NCBI GenBank assembly: GCA_011369445.1
Contig: DRQF01000198.1
Location: forward strand, 1 to 59,969
Source of the DNA: Planctomycetota bacterium
GTDB lineage: Bacteria > Planctomycetota > GCA-002687715 > DRQF01
Length of the DNA: 59,969 nt
Direction: 5' to 3'
The notes below the pieces were generated by a model. That model had not been told where the DNA came from. It saw only the letters and a program-made list of their open reading frames with translations, and did not search any database. Both the position numbers and the translations under genes were made by a program. Numbering within the stretch: the stretch's first letter is position 1; each line of letters opens with the position of its first letter. Below, in pieces: positions 26,536-34,574 of the stretch.

Positions 26536-27252
26536 TCAAACGGAACGCAATGTGGTCTGCGTGACGCGGTCGATCGTCCGCACGGCTCTCTGCATTGACT
26601 CGTAGTTCCTGTTCGCGACGAGCATCTCGACCAAGCTCTTCATGGCGAAGGGAGGCATCTCGAGGAACCCCTGGCGGACGAAAGTCTGGGTCGCGTCCGA
26701 GGGTCTGACTCCTTCCGGAGTCCTGTAGAGCGTTTCCGCGGCCGGGGTCAGACGGCCGACTTCGTCGTCACTCAGCTCCACAACTCGGATGCGGCCCACC
26801 TCGGCACCGTCCTGCAGGATGGCGCCATCCTCTTCGATCCGCGGCGCACCGCCGTCGGGATTCAGACGGACCACGCTGCCATCGCTTCCCACCAACGGGT
26901 ATCCGGCTCGCGTGACCAGCTGTCCTTCGAGATCCATCCGAAAGTCGCCGTTACGCGTGAGGTAGTCCTTCCCACCTGAACGAACGACAAAGAAACCCGG
27001 TCCCTCGAGGGCGAGTGCCGTCGGGCTTTCATTACTGCGCAGGTCGCCCTGGGCGAAGTCGACGCTCTCTCGGGCTCCGATGAGGCCCGCGCGCTGCTGA
27101 GCGCCGTCGAGGAACGCGCCGAAGTTTTCGATGATGGCACGCCGGTGCTGATACCCGGGAGTCTGGGAGTTGACCGTATTGTGGGACGATGTCTCCAACA
27201 GGCGCTCCACGGCGTTCATGCCGCTGGCCGCCACGTAAAGGGCGTCGATCAT
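26536..27252 (-). CDS. flgF: Flagellar proximal rod protein FlgF
   Basis: A 238-residue FlgF/FlgG-family rod protein. The start MIDALYVAASGMNAVERLLE at 27252 follows a long GAGAGAGAGAGAG tract; 39 residues upstream of it in frame are not conserved. It has the axial motif SSHNTVNSQTPGYQHRRAII, then EGPGFFVVRSGGKDYLTRNG and C-terminal LVEMLVANRNYESMQRAV. It is named FlgF because it lies immediately before flgG, which is clearly the FlgG orthologue. A 228-base gap separates it from the PilZ gene upstream. Confidence 0.88.
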   Translation of the reverse strand: MIDALYVAASGMNAVERLLETSSHNTVNSQTPGYQHRRAIIENFGAFLDGAQQRAGLIGARESVDFAQGDLRSNESPTALALEGPGFFVVRSGGKDYLTRNGDFRMDLEGQLVTRAGYPLVGSDGSVVRLNPDGGAPRIEEDGAILQDGAEVGRIRVVELSDDEVGRLTPAAETLYRTPEGVRPSDATQTFVRQGFLEMPPFAMKSLVEMLVANRNYESMQRAVRTIDRVTQTTLRSV

Positions 27253-27480
27253 GGATTCTCTCTCTCTCTCGCCGCAATCGGCATGGATGGGGAGAGCAAG
27301 GAGCGGGCCGAAGGAGCGGGGGATTCCATCGCAGACAGCAGATGGCTCGAAGACGTTGTCGCCCAGCAACTTGGATCGTCGTCGGGGAACGCGGCCTCAG
27401 GCCCTCGAGAGGAGGAGGGCGACGGTGCCGGAAGTTTTTTCCAACTCGAGAAGGAAATTTCTGCCCAAGCAGGACTGATT

Positions 27481-28320
27481 TCAGGAGGCTTGGGCGAGGC
27501 AGCTCAGGACGAGTTCGGCAAGATAGGCGCGCAACATCGCATCGTCCGCGGAGATGCGGAGACCTCCGCGCGACAGTCCTCCGACGTCGGCGCGTTGCCA
27601 GGACACTTCGGCGCGAACGGTCACGGCATCGATGAATTCCGGCAGGTGAAGCCTCAGCGTCAGCACCTCTCCCACCGTGAATCTGGATTCGCTGCGAAAC
27701 CCGATGCCGTCCAAAGAGACGTCCATCGCCCGGAGCGCCAAGGGGTCGGCCTGTGATTCGGCTCTGACCGCGGCGATCGGGAAGTCGCATCGCACCCGAC
27801 ACTTGCGGTGAATGCGTCGATTGGTCTTGGCGTCGGACGGGACTCTCCGAGAGTCGGCGTTTCCCGACTGAATCACCAGATCCATGACGACGACGTTTCC
27901 ATCCGATTCGGGAACGACGAGATCGACGCGTCCCTTCATGGGAACCAACCCACTCTCGACCTCGAGGACGCGAAGACCGCCGTCCGTATCCCCGATGACG
28001 GCATCGCACCCGCACCGGGTGCCGTCCACGTCCCAGAACACCCAGGCTCGGTCGCCGGGAGCGAGATCCGCCGGGGTCAAAGGGACGTTCGTCTCGACGA
28101 GCTCCTCGTCGACGAGTGAACCCACCCCCTTGCCCCGGCGCCCGGCGCGACGCTGCTGCGCGGCACGAACGAAATAGAGCAGACCGATCAACAGAACCGT
28201 TGCGACGAGGCCGATCGAGACGACCTGCCAGAAGACAAACGAGTCCTCCGCGCCCCTTTGCTGCAGGGCGTCGAACTTGTCGTAGATCGTGGTCCCGGCC
28301 TGTAAGAACGCGAGGATCAT
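27481..28320 (-). CDS. Membrane-anchored PilZ-domain protein (c-di-GMP receptor candidate)
   Basis: A 279-residue protein with one transmembrane helix (FWQVVSIGLVATVLLIGLLY) near residues 28-50 and a YcgR-N-like beta domain (~70-150). A C-terminal PilZ domain follows. The c-di-GMP-binding motifs are an arginine cluster (RRIHRKCRVRCDF) and DVSLDGIGF (D/N-x-S-x-x-G). YcgR-type proteins slow the flagellar motor when c-di-GMP is high; membrane anchoring is unusual. The ATG at 28320 overlaps the stop of a 31-codon ORF (ATGA); a GTG at 28401 with a poorly placed ribosome site is the alternative. It is inside the flagellar cluster, downstream of flgE. Confidence 0.8.
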   Translation of the reverse strand: MILAFLQAGTTIYDKFDALQQRGAEDSFVFWQVVSIGLVATVLLIGLLYFVRAAQQRRAGRRGKGVGSLVDEELVETNVPLTPADLAPGDRAWVFWDVDGTRCGCDAVIGDTDGGLRVLEVESGLVPMKGRVDLVVPESDGNVVVMDLVIQSGNADSRRVPSDAKTNRRIHRKCRVRCDFPIAAVRAESQADPLALRAMDVSLDGIGFRSESRFTVGEVLTLRLHLPEFIDAVTVRAEVSWQRADVGGLSRGGLRISADDAMLRAYLAELVLSCLAQAS

Positions 28321-28412
28321 GCAGAGCCCCCCGTCATCCTCTTCGGCCAGAGCGCCGCTGGAGCTGAAGTCGGCTGCACTCCCTGATGAGACACTCTCCA
28401 CAGAGAATCCAT
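28317..28412 (-). CDS. Possible 31-codon ORF linking flgE to the PilZ gene
   Basis: The ORF starts with an ATG that overlaps the flgE stop (TGATG), has AGGTG at good distance upstream, and ends in a TGA that overlaps the PilZ start (ATGA). The product begins MDSLWRVSHQGV and has no recognised family. It may work as a translational relay rather than as a protein. Coding status is uncertain because it is short. Confidence 0.4.
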   Translation of the reverse strand: MDSLWRVSHQGVQPTSAPAALWPKRMTGGSA

Positions 28413-30334
28413 CAGATCACCTGAAGCAACTCGGCGAAGAGCTGATCGGCCGTCGTGACCACCCGGGCGCTGCTCTGGAAGGATCGCTGCGCTTCGATGA
28501 GCCGGACGAACTCCTCGGCTGTATCGACGTTGCTGCCCTCCAGGGCTCCCGAGACGATCCCTCCAGCCCCGCCTGTCCCCGCCTCGCCGATCAAGGCGAT
28601 TCCGGAGTTGTCGCTTCGCCGGAACAACGTCGACCCTTCTTTGAACAGGCCTTCCCGGTTTTGGAACGTGGCGATGGCGATGGTCTCCAGATCGATCACG
28701 GCCCCGTTGCTGAAGAATCCCTGCACGACTCCGCCCTGAGTGACTCCGAGAGAAGCGAGCGTGCCCGATTCGAAACCGTCCTGGCTGATGGCCTGAGCGC
28801 TCGACTCGCTGCCGAACTGGGTCAGTCCGTCCAGCCCGCCGATCGTTCCGAAATCCAGGGTCACGGTCTGGGCGGCCGCGCCGTTCGACCATCCGATGGA
28901 GAAGGTGGTGGCCGCCGCTCCGAGGAACCGCCCCTCATTGTCGAAATCGATCCCGGTGATTGGCGAACTCGCGATGGTCCCCTCATCGGACGGAACCGAG
29001 AGTTGGAGATTCCAGGTGCCGTCATCCTGTCGTTCGAAGACACCGGAAAGGGTGTGCGAGATTCCGAGGGAATCGAAAACCGTGATCGACGTCGCCCGCG
29101 TGTCAGGCTTTGAACCCTCCACCGTCGCGTCGAAAGCATGATTGCTCCATGACGTGGCGCCGGTCGCGGTCGTAGAGTCATTGATGAAGATGGCAAGATC
29201 ACTCTCTCCCGTCGCCGTGTTGGTGCCCTGAATCTTCCCGTTGACGAGTGCGAAGGTGGTCCCGGCGAACGCGCCGTCCAGTTTCGTCGTGAGATCGCCG
29301 AGCGTCGTCCCGTCAACGCCATACGTAAACGAGACGTTGACGGACTGGCCCGCAGCGTCGATGCCTGTCAGTTGGATGATATCGCCGGACACGTAGTCCG
29401 TCGTGTTGGCACTGAGATCGTTCAGATCGGTCGTCGCGTCGGCGGTGGCCTCCGAGCCGGTCGCCTGGCTCCCGTTGATTCCCAAGGTCGTGGCGGCAGC
29501 GCCCGAGGCCGAGATCACCGCGGACGCCCCCGTCGTGTCGCTCGTCAAGACGAGCGCCCCCGAAGCGTCAACGGACGCAGTGAGGGAGGGTGCAACATTC
29601 TGCGCTGCGAGAAGGGAGTTGATCTCCGTCGCGACGGCGGAGGGACTCTGACTGGTCGACGCGGTCGCAAAGGTGATCGTGACGGGAGAGGCGCCATCGA
29701 TGTTGAGAATGAGATCCTGCCCGGCCACGTTCACGGTATTCGTCCCGGTGAGCGTGGTGGTCAAGACGGCGGGTTGATGGTCTTCGAACGCCGTCGCCGT
29801 CTCTTGAATCTCGGCGAGAGGCCCCGTCACCACGGCAGGAAGGTTGCCGGCGAACGTGATGTTCGCGGACGGTTTGGCCGCGGCCACCTGCTGCGTGTCA
29901 ATGACGATATCGCTTCCGCTCGTGCTCTGCACCTTGTAACCGGTCCTGGAATCCACCAGATTCCCAGCCCTGTCCAAGGTGAACGTTCCGGCGCGAGAGA
30001 AATAGTCTTCCGACCCGTTGTTGACGACGAAGAACCCACGTCCCTGAATCGCGAGATCGAACACCCGCCCCGTGGAGACCAAGGTCCCCTGAGCATGCAG
30101 CTGATCGACGCTCGACACCTGCGTGCCAAAGCCGGTCTGACGGCCGTTGACGCCACCCAGGCTGCCGGTCGGACCAGTGGGCGCACGCGAGGTCTGGTAG
30201 AGCACGTCGCTGAACGTGATGCGGTCGGCCTTGAAGCCGAAAGTCTCTGAGTTGGTCAGGTTGTTGCCGATGACGTCCAGGTACTTCTGATTGGCGCGAA
30301 GCCCCGTCAATCCCACTCGCAGTGCGGTGAACAT
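28412..30334 (-). CDS. flgE: Flagellar hook protein FlgE
   Basis: A 640-residue hook protein, much longer than enteric FlgE (about 400). N-terminal signature LRVGLTGLRANQKYLDVIGN then NLTNSETFGFKADR, central GRVFDLAIQGRGFFVVNNG, and C-terminal ALEGSNVDTAEEFVRLIEAQ then RSFQSSARVV. The added length is outer-domain sequence rich in Ala, Thr, Ser and Gly. It includes a module (DGASPVTITFATAST to TSDTTGASAVISASG) that resembles one in FlgK. The ribosome site is GGAGAGAGAGA. It follows flgD after 58 bases. Confidence 0.95.
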   Translation of the reverse strand: MFTALRVGLTGLRANQKYLDVIGNNLTNSETFGFKADRITFSDVLYQTSRAPTGPTGSLGGVNGRQTGFGTQVSSVDQLHAQGTLVSTGRVFDLAIQGRGFFVVNNGSEDYFSRAGTFTLDRAGNLVDSRTGYKVQSTSGSDIVIDTQQVAAAKPSANITFAGNLPAVVTGPLAEIQETATAFEDHQPAVLTTTLTGTNTVNVAGQDLILNIDGASPVTITFATASTSQSPSAVATEINSLLAAQNVAPSLTASVDASGALVLTSDTTGASAVISASGAAATTLGINGSQATGSEATADATTDLNDLSANTTDYVSGDIIQLTGIDAAGQSVNVSFTYGVDGTTLGDLTTKLDGAFAGTTFALVNGKIQGTNTATGESDLAIFINDSTTATGATSWSNHAFDATVEGSKPDTRATSITVFDSLGISHTLSGVFERQDDGTWNLQLSVPSDEGTIASSPITGIDFDNEGRFLGAAATTFSIGWSNGAAAQTVTLDFGTIGGLDGLTQFGSESSAQAISQDGFESGTLASLGVTQGGVVQGFFSNGAVIDLETIAIATFQNREGLFKEGSTLFRRSDNSGIALIGEAGTGGAGGIVSGALEGSNVDTAEEFVRLIEAQRSFQSSARVVTTADQLFAELLQVI

Positions 30335-30392
30335 TCTCTCTCTCCTTTCGGGGGCCTCTCTTTGACCCCTCCTTTTCGGTGCATGGTTGGAT

Positions 30393-30902
30393 TCAGACCG
30401 ACGAACTCGTCCCCAGGGCGAACGACGACGTGGGTTCGGCGTTCGGAGCCGTCGTAGACGAGAGGCCTCCCGCGACGTCCGAACGGATCTGGACGACGTT
30501 GCCCAGCGGGATCGTGACGCCAGACTCGAGTTCCAGTTGGATCAGTCCGTTGCCGAACTTCACGCTCTGCACGGTGTCGTCGGATTCCGTTCCGAGGTCC
30601 GGATCGATGTATGACACCTGACGCCCGATGAGGCTGGAAGCCTGCGCCAAGCCCTGAAGTCCGGCGTTCGCCTGAAGGGCGGATGCGAGCTGCTGCAGCG
30701 CTGCCGTCTGCCCCTGGGCTTCCTCCAAGGACGACAACTGCGCCAGCTGCCCGATAAACTGGGAGTCCTGCAGCGGTTCCAACGGGTTTTGGTTCTTGAT
30801 CTGCGTGGTCAGCAGCTTCATGAAACCGGCGCCGTCCAAACGACGCCCTCCCGTGATGTTTTGGCTGCCCGCCACGGCGGCACTGACGGATTCGATGCTC
30901 AT
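30393..30902 (-). CDS. flgD: Hook-cap scaffolding protein FlgD
   Basis: A 169-residue protein with the FlgD N-terminal signature FMKLLTTQIKNQNPLEPLQD then SQFIGQLAQLSSLEEAQ. The C-terminal FlgD Ig/Tudor part is shortened (IGRQVSYIDPDLG, then VKFGNGLIQLELESGVTIPL). It caps the growing hook and is needed for FlgE polymerisation. The ribosome site is GGAGAGAGAG, and the gene lies between fliK and flgE as is common. Confidence 0.93.
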   Translation of the reverse strand: MSIESVSAAVAGSQNITGGRRLDGAGFMKLLTTQIKNQNPLEPLQDSQFIGQLAQLSSLEEAQGQTAALQQLASALQANAGLQGLAQASSLIGRQVSYIDPDLGTESDDTVQSVKFGNGLIQLELESGVTIPLGNVVQIRSDVAGGLSSTTAPNAEPTSSFALGTSSSV

Positions 30903-30920
30903 TTTCTCTCTCTCCTTGCT

Positions 30921-32300
30921 CTACGCGACGACGTCCAAGCGGCCGTCATCGGATTCGTTCGCCATTTCGAGAACCGCGCGTTCGATTCTCGTATCTCGAC
31001 GCGGCCCCCGGCCGCGTTGTTGCGAGCCCCCGGGCGCGTCACCCCAGTCAGCGGCCCGGCCCGATTCGTCCCGCCCGCCATCTTGAAGTCCGTGCGGGGA
31101 CGTGGACGGGACAGCTTGGAACTCCAGTCGATCGACCTGGATTCCCGCCTCCCGCATCGTGCTGCGGAGCCCTTCGAGGCCGCTTCTGAGCAGGTGAGCC
31201 GCTTCCTGAGTCTCGGTGCGAACCTGCCCCAAAAGCCGACCTCCGCGCATGACGAGGCGGATGGACAAACGCCCCAGCCTGGGCGGGTCCAACCGGAAGG
31301 CAATGCGGGAGTGCCCCGGTTTCACGTGGACGCGCACCTGCTCGATCACGGCTTCCGTGCGGCTCTGGGGGCTCGGACCCGACGGAGCCTCGACCGGGGC
31401 CGGGGCTGTCGCGTCCGTTTGGGTCTGCGAAGCTGGAGCGCTGTTCGGCGGGGGGGACGCCTGGTCGGCGGGGCGCGCCGGCGAGACCGACTCGACCCCG
31501 ACGGGAGGCTGCGGTGCGCCGTTGTCCCGAGGAGACGAGGAGTCCCTCGAGGAATCAGAAAGGCTCTGTTGCCCCGTCCCCGCATGCGACTCTCCGGCGC
31601 TGGGAGGTTCAATGCGGCTTGACTCCTCGTTCCCGGTGGAGTTCCCCGCCACGGCCGGCTTTACACGGTGCGCGGGTGGCGAGACCACATCCCCCGTTTC
31701 GGGCGCCGCCTCCTCGATCTTGTCGGGAATCTCGAACCCCGCCGGGGCTTCCTTGCTCAAGGGTGCAACCTCTTCGGGAAGGGGTGCCTTCGGAGACGTC
31801 GCGTCGGATGAGGACAACGAGGGGGGAATGGTTGCGGTCCCGTCGTCCCTTCCAGAGGAATCGTCGTGGGGCGGGGCCTCGCCCCCAGGTGCGATGGGGA
31901 AGTCACCCCCAAGGGATGCACCACCGAGATCCGCGGGAATCGCGGTGGCGACCCCATGCGGCTCGGCATCCTTCCCGAATAGGAGCACCTCTTGGAGCTC
32001 CACGGGAGCGTCTTCGCCCTCCGAGAGAGCCCTCCCTGTCTCCACGGGCGAAGTGGCGACGGCCGCCCCGCTCAGCGACTCGGCGTCGGCCAAGTCCGAG
32101 TCGTCGAAGTCCTGCCCACTCGTGACTTTGGCTCTCACGTCCGCGCCCTTCGAGGACGGTTCCGGCGGCGCGACGGGGGATTCCGCAGACACCCGTGCTT
32201 GCAGAATGTCCTCGAATCCGGACTCCTCCGAGGGGCCCTGGGCCGGACGCTCCGAATTCGACGGCGGGAACGCCGCCGGCGGTATGTTGATCTGGATCAT
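30921..32300 (-). CDS. fliK: Flagellar hook-length control protein FliK
   Basis: A 459-residue protein with a long low-complexity N-terminal part rich in Pro, Ser, Ala, Glu and Gly, which acts as the molecular ruler. The conserved C-terminal substrate-switch domain reads EQVRVHVKPGHSRIAFRLDP, then RLGRLSIRLVMRGGRLLGQV and LRSGLEGLRSTMREAGIQVD. A sigma-54-type site lies about 45 bases upstream of the ATG, so this gene probably heads the flgD-flgE-flgF cluster. The ribosome site is a GA repeat. Confidence 0.92.
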   Translation of the reverse strand: MIQINIPPAAFPPSNSERPAQGPSEESGFEDILQARVSAESPVAPPEPSSKGADVRAKVTSGQDFDDSDLADAESLSGAAVATSPVETGRALSEGEDAPVELQEVLLFGKDAEPHGVATAIPADLGGASLGGDFPIAPGGEAPPHDDSSGRDDGTATIPPSLSSSDATSPKAPLPEEVAPLSKEAPAGFEIPDKIEEAAPETGDVVSPPAHRVKPAVAGNSTGNEESSRIEPPSAGESHAGTGQQSLSDSSRDSSSPRDNGAPQPPVGVESVSPARPADQASPPPNSAPASQTQTDATAPAPVEAPSGPSPQSRTEAVIEQVRVHVKPGHSRIAFRLDPPRLGRLSIRLVMRGGRLLGQVRTETQEAAHLLRSGLEGLRSTMREAGIQVDRLEFQAVPSTSPHGLQDGGRDESGRAADWGDAPGGSQQRGRGPRRDTRIERAVLEMANESDDGRLDVVA

Positions 32301-32340
32301 GTCCTCTCTCTCTGCGGACGCACGGTCCGACGCATGACCA

Positions 32341-32358
32341 TTGCACGCACCGTGCCGG
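32341..32358 (-). promoter_or_regulatory. Candidate sigma-54 promoter of the fliK operon
   Basis: On the - strand CCGGCACGGTGCGTGCA carries the invariant GG (32356-32355) and GC (32344-32343) separated by exactly 10 bases, close to the consensus TGGCACG-N4-TTGCA. The predicted transcript start is near 32331, 30 bases before the fliK ATG. A sigma-54 activator gene is present at 1013-2398. Confidence 0.6.
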
Positions 32359-32520
32359 AGACATCATTGAGACCGTGGACGCGCTAAGCGTCGGTGAGAG
32401 GGCAGGATGGGACGAAGGGGGTGGTGGCCGCCTCACGAGGAGACGTCACCACGTCGGAAAGAGTTTCCCGACTAGGGAAGAAAGTGTTTCGGACGGAATT
32501 GGGGTGCCCGGGAAGTCGGC

Positions 32521-32739
32521 TCAGCGACCGCGGTAGACGATGCGACCCTTGCTGAGATCGTAGGGCGAGAGCTCGATAGTGACAGTGTCGCCCGGAAGAA
32601 TGCGAATGAAGTGCTTCCTCATGCGGCCGGACACGTAGGCGAGCACCATGTGTCCGTTGGGAAGCTCCACCCGGAATCGGGCGTTGGGCAGAGCCTCTCG
32701 CACGACGGCATCGACGGTAATCGCTTCTTCCTTGGCCAT
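32521..32739 (-). CDS. infA: Translation initiation factor IF-1
   Basis: A 72-residue OB-fold protein, exactly the family length. It reads [60 protein letters not shown] and ends [10 protein letters not shown]-1 binds the ribosomal A site during initiation. It has its own predicted promoter (32790-32818) and lies between queD and fliK in the same direction. A weak hairpin at its 3' side (TTCCC/GGGAA near 32476-32490) is the only terminator-like feature before fliK. Confidence 0.97.
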   Translation of the reverse strand: MAKEEAITVDAVVREALPNARFRVELPNGHMVLAYVSGRMRKHFIRILPGDTVTIELSPYDLSKGRIVYRGR

Positions 32740-32789
32740 ATTCTTCCCGTTCTGGATGTCCTACCCCGCTCGAAGGCGGGAATCACTCG

Positions 32790-32818
32790 ACTATATGGAT
32801 TGCCGCGCCGTCAACCAA
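32790..32818 (-). promoter_or_regulatory. Predicted housekeeping promoter of infA
   Basis: TTGGTT (-35, 32818-32813) and TATAGT (-10, 32795-32790) are separated by 17 bases, which fits the vegetative consensus. The expected transcript starts about 45 bases before the infA ATG. Confidence 0.55.
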
Positions 32819-32823
32819 GCGCC

Positions 32824-33183
32824 TCAGGGAGAGTAGATGCAGGACTCCTGGCAGGTCTCGGAAATCCGGATCTCCGCGAGGCCCGGCAAGCTAGGAGCCA
32901 ACTCCCGGTGAATCCACAGGGCGAGCATCTCCGATGTGGGGTTCTCCAGGCCCGGGATCTCGTTCAGGAAGCGGTGATCCAGGCGGTCGAAGAGAGGCTG
33001 GAACAACTCGTCCATCACACCGTAATCCACGACCCATCCCAATTTCGGGTCGGCCTCGCCCCGGACGACGACCTCGATATGGAAGCTGTGGCCATGAAGG
33101 CGCTTGCATTTGTGCCCGTCGGGCAGGTGGGGCAATCGGTGCGCGGCTTCGATCTGGTACTTGCGGATGAGTGTGAAGGGCAT
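32824..33183 (-). CDS. queD: 6-carboxytetrahydropterin synthase QueD
   Basis: A 119-residue enzyme of the T-fold PTPS/QueD family. Zinc-binding His residues are in AAHRLPH and LHGHSFHIEV, the catalytic Cys in HKCKRLHGH, and the family Asp/His in LDHRFLNEIPGLENPTSEML. QueD makes the 6-carboxytetrahydropterin precursor of queuosine/7-deazaguanine. No other queuosine gene is nearby. The ribosome site is GGGAGAGAGG. The C-terminal end (ETCQESCIYSP) is typical of QueD rather than of eukaryotic PTPS. Confidence 0.93.
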   Translation of the reverse strand: MPFTLIRKYQIEAAHRLPHLPDGHKCKRLHGHSFHIEVVVRGEADPKLGWVVDYGVMDELFQPLFDRLDHRFLNEIPGLENPTSEMLALWIHRELAPSLPGLAEIRISETCQESCIYSP

Positions 33184-33266
33184 GAGTCGTTCCTCTCTCC
33201 CTTATTCCATGGGCCGGGCCGGGATTCAACGTTGTCGCGCAGCGAACAGGATGCGAGGCTTGCCCC

Positions 33267-33935
33267 ATGAGACGCACGACCATTCCCATGCTTCTGATCG
33301 CCCTCACACTCGTGGCCTGCACGACAACGCCCGGCGCGGAGGCCCTGCCCGACAAGGAGACGGTGCGCGACCGCGTTCGCACGCCCGCCCCTCTACCCGG
33401 TCCTGCGGACGCTCCGCCGCGCCATCCCATCGTCTACGAAGCCCTCGAGTACAAGGGTGTGCGGGGAGGACGGATCACCTTCGACACGGAGGGGAGGCCG
33501 GAGGAAGTGCTGGCCATGCTCTTGGACTTCGAGCACGCGAAGGGGCACCGGGCGTGGGCGAAGACCTATGAGAGCCTTCCCGCCGTCGAGGGGCGACCGC
33601 GGGCGCGCTGGAACTTCGAAGGTCACATGGGCATCAATCCGAGCGTGATTCTCGAGTTCGACATTCGACACGAAGCCGGCGACGCGATCGTCGTCCGGTA
33701 CAAGTTGGTGAAGACCGCATTCGGCCTGGGGGCGTTCTTCGGTGACTACCGGATCGAACCGATCGCGGGGGCGCGTCGCTCGCGCCTGACCGAACGGGTC
33801 TTCATCGATTCCGGCACGTGGCTCGCCAACGCTTCGAAGAAAGATGTCGAGGATGGACTGCGAGAAGATGCTCGTTTGATCCAGGCCTGGATGAAGGAGA
33901 GGACGAGCAGAGCGAGTCAGTCGGACTCCCCCTGA
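33267..33935 (+). CDS. Predicted lipoprotein with SRPBCC/START-like domain
   Basis: A 222-residue protein starting MRRTTIPMLLIALTLVAC, a lipoprotein signal with Cys18. After a Pro-rich linker, the domain GGRITFDTEGRPEEVLAMLL then DFEHAKGHRAWAKTYESLP and the strands VILEFDIRHEAGDAIVVRYK resemble helix-grip (START/SRPBCC) proteins, which hold lipids or other hydrophobic ligands. The ligand is unknown. It is convergent with the adenosyltransferase gene (19-base overlap) and divergent from queD. Confidence 0.7.
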   Translation: MRRTTIPMLLIALTLVACTTTPGAEALPDKETVRDRVRTPAPLPGPADAPPRHPIVYEALEYKGVRGGRITFDTEGRPEEVLAMLLDFEHAKGHRAWAKTYESLPAVEGRPRARWNFEGHMGINPSVILEFDIRHEAGDAIVVRYKLVKTAFGLGAFFGDYRIEPIAGARRSRLTERVFIDSGTWLANASKKDVEDGLREDARLIQAWMKERTSRASQSDSP

Positions 33936-34492
33936 CCGCCTCCCGGCCGCCAAAGGATCTCCATCCCCCCATTCGCGTGGCGAGCCATCACGAAGAGCCA
34001 GTCGGAGAGGCGATTGATGTATCGAAGGACGATCGGACTGACATCCTCACTTGACATCAAGCTCACGATGGATCGCTCGCAGCGACGCGCCACGCAACGG
34101 GCCAGGTGGAGGTGGGCGCCCACCGCTGTTCCGCCGGAAAGGACGAAGCTCTCCAGCGCGGGGAGAGCCGCGTTGATCTCGTCGATCTCGGTCTCGAGCC
34201 TGGCCACCTGATCCTCGCGCAACCGAAGAACGCTTCCCTCGCCTTCGCCCTCCTTGGAGGGCAGGCAGAGATCCGCCCCGAGGTCGAAAAGATCGTTCTG
34301 CACCCGTCTGAGTCTCTGCATGAGAGCAGGGTCCTCGCAGAATGCCGCGGCCAGCCCGACCGTCGCGCCGAGTTCATCCGCGTCCCCGTAGGCCGCAACG
34401 CGCAGATCGTCCTTCGGCCGCCGAGCGCCGTCCCCCAAGGACGTCTCCCCACCATCTCCGCCCTTCGTATAGATGCGATTCAATTTGACCAT
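33917..34492 (-). CDS. pduO: ATP:cob(I)alamin adenosyltransferase, PduO type
   Basis: A 191-residue enzyme that transfers adenosine from ATP to cob(I)alamin to make coenzyme B12. The start at 34492 (MVKLNRIYTKGGDGGETSLG) gives the family N-terminus with the ATP-binding TKGGDGG-x-T loop; the longer reading is non-homologous. Other motifs are AYGDADELGATVG, FVLSGGTAVGAHLHLARCVA and the catalytic-region RYINRLSDWLFVMAR. No other B12 genes are seen in the window, so it may serve cobalamin salvage for a B12-dependent enzyme elsewhere. Confidence 0.95.
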   Translation of the reverse strand: MVKLNRIYTKGGDGGETSLGDGARRPKDDLRVAAYGDADELGATVGLAAAFCEDPALMQRLRRVQNDLFDLGADLCLPSKEGEGEGSVLRLREDQVARLETEIDEINAALPALESFVLSGGTAVGAHLHLARCVARRCERSIVSLMSSEDVSPIVLRYINRLSDWLFVMARHANGGMEILWRPGGGQGESD

Positions 34493-34574
34493 GCCCCATG
34501 GTAGCCGACGAGCGCGCGCCCCGGAAACCCGGCCCGGGGTTTCTCCTCCGGTCACGACCTGACAGGATGCCCCC

